Shown: in pieces, positions 6,787 to 11,926 of the stretch
Position numbering within the stretch: position 1 is the first letter of the stretch
How the letters are laid out: the number at the start of each line of letters is the position of its first letter
The notes under the pieces: model-generated
Told to the model about the DNA's origin: nothing
Database searches by the model: none
Seen by the model: only the letters and a program-made list of their open reading frames with translations
From: CAZHZT01 sp964537285
GTDB lineage: Bacteria; Bacteroidota; Bacteroidia; Chitinophagales; Saprospiraceae
Direction: 5' to 3'
Length of the DNA stretch: 20,490 nt
Assembly (NCBI GenBank): GCA_964537285.1
Contig: CAZHZT010000106.1
Location: forward strand, 1-20,490
Translations under genes and position numbers: made by a program

Positions 6787-7548
6787 TTATTGTACGAAGT
6801 AATTGACTAGTCGTTGCTCCAAAATAAATCCTTTCTCCGCTTTTTCCTCCCATGGTAAAGGATTATCAATAGCCTGCGTATCCAATACCCACCAGATGCG
6901 TTCAATGAGGCCTACTCCTTTAGCATAGCGACTTTCCGCCCGGCGCAATTCAATTAAGTTCTCACTATCTGCCTGAACAATGTTCAAAGTACTATCAAAA
7001 TTAAAATTATTGAGTAAAAAAGGAATATTTTTTTCCGAGATAAGTGAGGGCCCCCAATTTTTGAAAAGTTCTATGGGTTCACCTGCGATATTCGTTATGT
7101 AATCTACGGGAATAAATTGGTTGGCATTCCAGGAGATGCCTTCTTCGGGTGGAAAGAGTAATGATACAAACCGGAGGTTGCCTTCCTGCCATTCCAGGCG
7201 ATTCTCCAACAGGGATGCGCTCAATATAGTTTGAAGAGTCCATTCAAGCGTATCACTTTTTCGGTAGAAGCGTTCGATGCGGAAGCTTAATCGTCCAAGG
7301 TTATCCTGAAACGTATCGGCAACGACCTCTTTCCAGAAAGCACTGGTGTTGATCCGCACGTTTCCCTGGCTCGTGATGTCATAGATGGTTGAATCCACTT
7401 CGTATTCCCAATAATTTCCAATGGAGAGCGGGAAATAGCCGTATTCAAAATCTAATGGTTCAATAGAATCTGTTTCATTCTGATTGTTGCATCCCTGCAG
7501 GAGGGAAGCAACAATCAGAAACAAGAAAAAGCACGCTTTTGGAGACAT
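6787..7548 (-). CDS. Lipoprotein of unknown function
   Basis: The 253-residue protein has a lipoprotein signal peptide with lipobox LLQGC (Cys 20), followed by a short acidic linker. The mature part begins with a YFPLSIGNYWEYEVD segment, a pattern I associate with Bacteroidota envelope lipoproteins of unknown role. The rest looks beta-rich with many aromatic residues and no membrane helix. It sits between mnmA (10 bases upstream) and rimM (56 bases downstream) on the same strand, so it is probably part of that operon, though its envelope location makes a functional link to tRNA or ribosome maturation unlikely. Its C terminus ends before the rimM start codon; the overlap disappears with the corrected rimM start. 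Confidence 0.8.
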   Translation of the reverse strand: MSPKACFFLFLIVASLLQGCNNQNETDSIEPLDFEYGYFPLSIGNYWEYEVDSTIYDITSQGNVRINTSAFWKEVVADTFQDNLGRLSFRIERFYRKSDTLEWTLQTILSASLLENRLEWQEGNLRFVSLLFPPEEGISWNANQFIPVDYITNIAGEPIELFKNWGPSLISEKNIPFLLNNFNFDSTLNIVQADSENLIELRRAESRYAKGVGLIERIWWVLDTQAIDNPLPWEEKAEKGFILEQRLVNYFVQ

Positions 7549-7558
7549 CTTAACCGGA

Positions 7559-8656
7559 TTACTTTAAGCTGCTGTAAATAATTCCGCCCCCCAGAACATC
7601 ATCTCCTTCATAAAAAACAGCCGATTGCCCGGGTGCTACTCCCTTCACATTAGCATAAAATTCCACCTGAACCTTATCGTTGTTGTTAGAAAGACGGCTT
7701 AAGGTTCCTTTATCGTTGTAGCGGATCTGGGTAACCGCTTCGATCCCCTCGGGGATTTCAGGGTATTTCATGGAATTTATTTGATAAACTTCCATCCCAT
7801 TGCGCATTAATTCATCTACTTCTCCCAGCACAACTGTATTCGTATCAGGATAGATATCTGTTACAAACATTGGTTTACCCAATGCAATACCAAGGCCCTT
7901 GCGCTGACCGATTGTAAAGAAGGGATACCCCTGATGTTCCCCAAGCATATTGCCCTCTTTATCTACAAACAAGCCTCCGGCCACCTGCTCCTCCAGACCA
8001 TCCACCTTTCTTTTTAGAAAGCCGCGATAATCATTATCGGGGACGAAACAAATTTCATAGCTTTCGCCTTTTTTAGAGAGCGCCGTGAAACCCCAGTCGA
8101 AGGCCATTTTCCGAACTTCGGGTTTGGTATAATTTCCAAGCGGGAAGCGGCTTCTTTCCAGGCATTCCTGGCTTAGGCCCCACAAGACGTATGATTGATC
8201 CTTTTTTTCATCCCGGGCCTTTGTCACAAAACGCCTGTTGTTCACCTCTTTTATTTTAGCGTAATGCCCCGTTGCGATAAACTCACAACCCAGTGCATCA
8301 GCCCTTTTCAGTAGAGAATTCCACTTAATGTGGGTATTGCACAAGACACAGGGGTTCGGCGTACGTCCGGCGAGATATTCATCTACAAAATTATCGATCA
8401 CATAATCGCCGAATTCCTCTCTGATATCCACGATAAAATGGTGAAACCCCAGTTTTACTGCTACATCGCGGGCATCATTAATGGAATCCAGGCTACAGCA
8501 ACCCGTTTCTTTTTTAGAACCTCCGGAGTTAGCGTAGTCCCAGGTTTTCATGGTTACACCGATCACCTCGTAGCCTTCCTCATGCAACATAACCGCAGAG
8601 ACGGTGCTATCGATACCACCGCTCATAGCGACCAATACTTTTCCGTGTTTGCTCAT
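7559..8656 (-). CDS. mnmA: tRNA-specific 2-thiouridylase MnmA
   Basis: MnmA adds the 2-thio group to uridine 34 of tRNA-Lys, -Glu and -Gln, using ATP and persulfide sulfur relayed from a cysteine desulfurase. The 365-residue product has the normal length. The PP-loop is AMSGGIDS (residues 11-17), the catalytic Cys is in NPCVLCN (Cys 103), and the partner Cys is in YEICFVPD (Cys 203), corresponding to E. coli Cys102 and Cys199. TGHYAK (129-134), the IGQRKGLGIA segment and the C-terminal beta-barrel are also present. It is the first gene of a four-gene minus-strand run. The start codon is the ATG at 8656, with a candidate -7 element about 30 bases upstream. Confidence 0.96.
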   Translation of the reverse strand: MSKHGKVLVAMSGGIDSTVSAVMLHEEGYEVIGVTMKTWDYANSGGSKKETGCCSLDSINDARDVAVKLGFHHFIVDIREEFGDYVIDNFVDEYLAGRTPNPCVLCNTHIKWNSLLKRADALGCEFIATGHYAKIKEVNNRRFVTKARDEKKDQSYVLWGLSQECLERSRFPLGNYTKPEVRKMAFDWGFTALSKKGESYEICFVPDNDYRGFLKRKVDGLEEQVAGGLFVDKEGNMLGEHQGYPFFTIGQRKGLGIALGKPMFVTDIYPDTNTVVLGEVDELMRNGMEVYQINSMKYPEIPEGIEAVTQIRYNDKGTLSRLSNNNDKVQVEFYANVKGVAPGQSAVFYEGDDVLGGGIIYSSLK

Positions 8657-8686
8657 ATTTACTATTTTACATTTGCATAAGCATTA

Positions 8687-8694
8687 CAAAAATA
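8687..8694 (-). promoter_or_regulatory. mnmA: Candidate -7 element for the mnmA operon (TATTTTTG)
   Basis: Read on the minus strand, TATTTTTG fits TAnnTTTG and lies about 30 bases before the mnmA ATG. No TTTG or TTG is at the expected upstream spacing, so the call rests on the -7 word and position only. Confidence 0.35.
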
Positions 8695-8900
8695 GATGAA
8701 AATATGTTCACGTGATAGGCTGTTGTTTCAGTTTAGTCTTTAGGCGTTGTAATAATCCCTCAACAAATCAGGTATGCTGGCTCCGAAGTGATCTTGGAAC
8801 CAGCACAATATCAGTAGCCATGGGCTAAGTGACCATCAGCAATTCTCGTTTTGGAAATCCAAAACCAGATTTACGCCGCTTCGCGGCGATATTTTCTTTT

Positions 8901-8955
8901 GAGGGAGGCCGAAAGGGCTATTTTGCTTCGCAAAATAGCCCTTTCGGCCTCCCTC
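8901..8955. repeat. Long perfect hairpin (26-bp stem) downstream of the OMP gene
   Basis: GAGGGAGGCCGAAAGGGCTA and the following TTTTGC pair perfectly with the mirrored arm across a TTC loop. Weaker complementarity continues outward to CGATATT (near 8887) and AATATCG (near 8968). It starts 44 bases past the stop of the minus-strand OMP gene and may act as its terminator. However, there is no clear T-run on either side, so a palindromic mobile repeat is equally possible. Confidence 0.7.
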
Positions 8956-8998
8956 TCAAAGGAATATCGCTGTGTGACTATGAGTTGAATATCAATTA

Positions 8999-9742
8999 TT
9001 ACAATGTATAATTTGCCCCGATTAGCAAAAGGCTCTGTTCTGTTATTCCGGAACCACCGGATACACTATCGTAGTATTCATTCCAATCCCTCATCCATCT
9101 TATCAAGAGTGAAATTTTCTGATCATTTGAAAGCTCAATTTCCCATCTACCTCCAAGAATAAATCCGGTAGCAATTTTTTGATCTACAAATTCAATATTT
9201 TCTTCAACAGGTTCGGATACAATAACTTGATTGGTTGAAGTCACAATTGATTCAGTGGAAGTCGTTCTTCTGGAGCGATCGTAAATTAAAAAATTAATTA
9301 AAGGGCTAATTTCGAAAGATAAACCTAAAGATGGGAATAATTTAATTCTTGGCACCATTTGTAGAGTCAAAAAACTGTAAGAAATATCATATTCTGAGAT
9401 CCTTAGGCTTTTTAATTTAATCCTATTCAAAGGAGGAACTATAATTGTACGGCTCCAGGAAAATACATTAGGATCTAAGCGATTATATCCCCCTCTAAGA
9501 TGGATATAATTCAATTCGAATCCAAAATCCAGCTTTTCACTCACGTAGCCATTGGAAGTAAGGCCAACGAAAAAGGAAACAGGGCTTTTAAAGCCGTCAA
9601 ATTCAGCAAGTTCATCCACTTTAGGCGGAAATCTTATATTAAGAAAATGATAATTTAAGCCTGCATTGATGCCAAAATCTGATTGTGTGATACCCGAGTT
9701 AACGATTATGACGAGTAGTGGAATAAAAAGTAATGATTTCAT
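8999..9742 (-). CDS. Outer-membrane beta-barrel protein (PorT/OMP_b-brl-like)
   Basis: The 247-residue protein has a cleavable signal peptide (MKSLLFIPLLVIIVNSGITQ, cut after Gln 20). What follows are alternating hydrophobic-polar beta strands with glycines and aromatics (FGINAGLNYHFLNIRF, LDFGFELNYIHLRGGY, IATGFILGGRWEIEL) ending in LLLIGANYTL. This pattern fits the small Bacteroidota outer-membrane barrel families, including PorT-like proteins; the exact role is not visible. The start codon is one base after the stop of the upstream T9SS gene, so both were probably one transcript. Since the upstream gene has lost its 5' end and promoter, expression of this gene may now depend on a new promoter. 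Confidence 0.75.
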   Translation of the reverse strand: MKSLLFIPLLVIIVNSGITQSDFGINAGLNYHFLNIRFPPKVDELAEFDGFKSPVSFFVGLTSNGYVSEKLDFGFELNYIHLRGGYNRLDPNVFSWSRTIIVPPLNRIKLKSLRISEYDISYSFLTLQMVPRIKLFPSLGLSFEISPLINFLIYDRSRRTTSTESIVTSTNQVIVSEPVEENIEFVDQKIATGFILGGRWEIELSNDQKISLLIRWMRDWNEYYDSVSGGSGITEQSLLLIGANYTL

Positions 9743-9743
9743 T

Positions 9744-10802
9744 TTATTGTTTTACAATTTTGAAGTTCAATCGATTTCCGTTTTCATCTTCGAGTATCAG
9801 AAAATACACCCCTGCACTAATAAGAGAAGGGAGATTGGGGAAAGAGAAGTAGTTATTTGTATTAATGTTTGCCAGGAATTGATTGGAATCAATGACTAAG
9901 CCTGCAACATCTCTAATAACATAACTTATCATTTGAGATTCCCCTGGATAAATGTACACACCTAATTGATTTACAAAAGGATTAGGAAATACGATTGCTT
10001 TAAAGTTCCTTTGTTCTTTTTTGATTCCGGAAATTGTATTTGGAAGATATTCATTTCTAAGATTAGAGATATATTGATCTTTGGACTTTTCATCATCTGA
10101 TGGATTTACCGAGAGCAAATATTCGTCGTTGCTTCCTGTAAACGCGTAATTATCACAATCAGGGTATCCATTTACATTTGAGCATGGAACCTCAATTATT
10201 CCTAAATTATAAAGTTCTTCATCTGCGGGATCCGCCAAAATACAAACTGTTTTTTCGCCACAAATTATTTCGCCAGTTTGAGAAGTTGCTTCAAAGAAGC
10301 AAGTTGATGCAGCATCGCACGTTAGCCACTCTCCGGTTGAGAGGACTAATCGGTTTTCTAAACAATTTACAACATCATAGCTCAAAGTAATGACACCTTC
10401 TGAATCACAATCATTTGTTGTTGTAGCATTGGCCTCACATTCTTCCGAGGCCACTAATCTATATGTTTCTACATATACAGGACGATCGTTGTACCCAAGG
10501 CCTGCCTCTGATATTGTACCCGGAGGAAATAAGCAACCACAATCGTATTTACAGTAACCCTCTGAAGTGTAAGTAGGATTATCCCAGTCAACGAATTCAG
10601 TGCCACTTGAGAAAGTAGAAAAACTATATCCGTCAGGGGAACAAGGCACACTGATTGTTCCTCCTGAGCAAGGGTTAAAATAATTATTTTCCCAAGGAGT
10701 ATAAACTAGAGGAGTAGGTTGATAGCCAACAGGATCACAAGGGTATTGAGCCGGTAATGGTTCATTTCCTATATCACCACATATCTCACAATTGGTAGTG
10801 GG
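9744..10802 (-). pseudogene. 5'-truncated T9SS type A sorting-domain protein gene
   Basis: The reading frame is open from 10802 down to the stop at 9744 (353 codons) but has no signal peptide. At 10803-10805 it hits an in-frame TGA that lies in the repeat starting at 10794, so the 5' part has been removed or split off. The remaining sequence is Cys-rich (motifs such as NCEICGDIG, NPCSGG, PCSPDGYSF) and then gives a type A sorting domain of about 85 residues beginning FKAIVFPNPF and ending LNFKIVKQ, which would target the intact protein through T9SS. An internal GTG at 10649 could start a shorter protein, but without export signal it would be pointless. Its function before truncation is unknown. 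Confidence 0.75.
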
Positions 10803-10979
10803 TCAAAAATGTGGACAGTTGCTTGCAAACACTTTAACATGGGGCCTTGAAAACTATGTATCAACGGATTCTACCCACTACCAGAAAACCGGTAGTGGGT
10901 AAAACCGGTTGATGAGAAGTGTTAACCTTAAGTTGTAAAGCTTATTAGATAAATCCATCAACGGATTCTACCCACTACC
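10794..10979. repeat. Two 89-bp inverted-repeat units separated by 8 bases
   Basis: Unit 1 (10794-10882) and unit 2 (10891-10979) both begin GGTAGTGGGT and end ACCCACTACC, and they share the same 22-base right end (from TCAACGG). Their 57-base interiors are the same length but not obviously similar. An 8-base spacer AGAAAACC separates them; the first six bases also follow unit 2 in part (AGAAAA). The junction ACCCACTACC-agaaaacc-GGTAGTGGGT can fold as a hairpin. The outer ends sit exactly where the T9SS gene and the Rpn-like fragment break off. Confidence 0.75.
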
Positions 10980-11182
10980 AGAAAATCTACCTTTCGCTCA
11001 AAAGTCAATGGAAAGGCACGCTCCTCTCTTTGATAAGTTAATATCTTTAAGCCCAATACTTTTTCAATAAGAGGCATAAAAATAGAGGCCGCGTTTTCAC
11101 GAAATATCCGATCGTAAATATTACCCTTGTTCTTGTCTTCTGATGATTCTTTTAATTGATTTTTATTTAGGATTAAATTTAA
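10958..11182 (-). pseudogene. N-terminal fragment of an Rpn/PD-(D/E)XK transposase-like gene
   Basis: Reading the minus strand gives an open stretch containing NKGNIYDRIFRENAASIF, then MPLIEKVLGLKILT and ERKVDFL. This resembles the N terminus of the Rpn-type recombination-promoting nuclease / PD-(D/E)XK family transposase proteins (pattern NIYDKIFKEN...LLEKLLG...ERKPDFL) that are frequent in Bacteroidota and Cyanobacteria. The match stops abruptly at DFL, where the 89-bp repeat begins, and a TGA follows at 10958-10960. The nuclease catalytic part is missing. No in-frame ATG is found upstream before a TAG near 11203; the only nearby ATG is out of frame. Hence it is a remnant truncated at its 3' side and probably damaged at its start. 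The family call is from memory of the motif pattern and needs a search. Confidence 0.55.
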
Positions 11183-11210
11183 AACATTTTTTTTATTCTA
11201 AATGTTTTTT

Positions 11211-11681
11211 GGTTCTAGATAATTTCATTTGGTAAATATTTTAAGAACAAAAAGCAGGCCTAACGGCCTGCTTGATCGTAGCCCCATGTTCCTCCTTAAG
11301 AAAAGGTTATTCTATCCAATTTCTTCCGAGTAGTGCTAGCATCAATGTCGTCAACTTAAGCCCTTTGTAGCCCGGCACTTCAGTGCCGGGGGGAATAGTT
11401 GTCAGATTGGGCTTTAGCCCTTTCGTTATTAATGGGCTAAAGCCCCGATAAATATTAACACTACACCTGGCGCTAAAGCGCCAGGCAAAGAAAAAGCATA
11501 AATTGACGACATTAGCGGAAGCCCACAACACAAGAGCAATAACCAATGATGTGCTTCCGCTACGCGGAAGTTGGTCTCTATATCTTATAACCCTGGGAGA
11601 ACCCAGGGCTACGATCAGGCAGGCCTAACGGCCTGCTTTAAGGACTTCCCAAATTAATTTCGACCAAATGAAATCATCTAG
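11211..11681. repeat. Dispersed palindromic element, copy B, with nested insertion
   Basis: It has the same ends and body as copy A (5367-5657): GGTTCTAGATAATTTCATTT at the left, GCAGGCC arms, a right-hand CCCTGGG/CCCAGGG hairpin and the shared tail ending ATCATCTAG. The central CTTCCG hairpin is split by a foreign segment at about 11344-11513, and the left half of the centre has diverged (CTTCCGAGTAG). The expected final AACC of the element is found at 11845-11848, on the far side of the MITE. The right end was therefore interrupted by that insertion. Confidence 0.88.
11344..11513. repeat. Nested hairpin-rich element inside copy B (about 170 bp)
   Basis: The ends AATGTCGTCAA (11344-11354) and TTGACGACATT (11503-11513) are perfect inverted repeats, extending to 15 of 17 bases. 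Inside are three strong hairpins: CCCGGCACT/AGTGCCGGG (11371-11390), GGGCTTTAGCCC with its inverted copy GGGCTAAAGCCC (11409-11420 and 11434-11445), and CCTGGCGCT/AGCGCCAGG (11466-11485). This looks like a REP/BIME-like or MITE cassette. A TAGC occurs at both junctions and may be the target duplication. Confidence 0.8.
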
Positions 11682-11844
11682 TGCTTCAGGAACTAAATCC
11701 TTGATAGCTTTAGAAGCGATTATTTTGGTGGCAAACGAGGCGCGAAGAGGGAGCATAGCCAAAGTTACGTGACCGATGAGCAACGAAGTAGGCCGCCAAA
11801 AGAAGCCGTCTAAAGTGTCAAGGATTTAGTTCTTGAAGCACTAG
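11678..11844. mobile_element. 167-bp MITE-like element with CTAG at both ends
   Basis: The terminal inverted repeats are 27 bases with 26 matching: CTAGTGCTTCAGGAACTAAA plus TCCTTGA at the left, complemented by 11818-11844. Complementarity continues imperfectly inward (TTTTGGTGGC against GCCGCCAAAA), so the whole can fold into one long hairpin. It encodes nothing. It lies inside the right terminal repeat of copy B, whose intact form reads CTAGAACC. Here CTAG occurs both before and after the insert, consistent with a CTAG target duplication. A copy with an identical first 58 bases begins at 20433. Confidence 0.85.
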
Positions 11845-11926
11845 AACCAAATCGCAGATTCCTTTTAAAAAAAGCGTTCTTTGACAAATTGTGTGAAAGA
11901 GCTAAAAAAAGAAAGCCCTCCCCTAT

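Larger units (their letters stand above)
8657..8998. other. 342-base gene-free stretch between mnmA and the OMP gene
   Basis: It holds the mnmA promoter region (8657-8720), an imperfect hairpin around TGCTGG...CCAGCA (about 8774-8806), a small GTTTTGGA/TCCAAAAC hairpin near 8850, and the long hairpin at 8901-8955. A 60-codon open frame on the plus strand (8829-9011) runs straight through the hairpin and is not credible as a gene. Nothing else is seen. Confidence 0.6.
10803..11926. other. 1.1-kb region of repeats and gene remnants without an intact gene
   Basis: From left to right it contains the 89-bp units (to 10979), an Rpn-like gene fragment (10958-11182), a small AAAACATTT/AAATGTTTT hairpin (11181-11207), palindromic element copy B with a nested element (11211-11681), a MITE (11678-11844), and an AT-rich stretch of about 80 bases before the stop of the large T9SS gene. 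The open frame at 11307-11546 is produced by the hairpin repeats. Confidence 0.7.

Noticed and set aside
6731..6853. Longer RimM start at 6853
   Set aside because: The extra 41 residues overlap the lipoprotein gene in another frame, and the RimM domain begins exactly at the ATG at 6730.
8829..9011. 60-codon open frame on the plus strand
   Set aside because: It reads through both arms of the 8901-8955 hairpin and runs into the convergent OMP gene end; an artefact of the palindrome.
10469..10651. Alternative minus-strand frame inside the truncated T9SS gene
   Set aside because: It is a shadow of the Cys-rich frame that continues into a recognisable sorting domain.
10794..10979. Integron attC sites or a CRISPR remnant
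   Set aside because: There are only two units, no integrase or Cas gene, and the ends lack the R/L box pattern of attC.
11307..11546. 79-codon open frame on the minus strand
   Set aside because: It is made wholly of the nested hairpin cassette and copy B; words like GYKGLKL and RGFSPL come from palindromic GGGCTTTAGCCC-type repeats, not from a protein.
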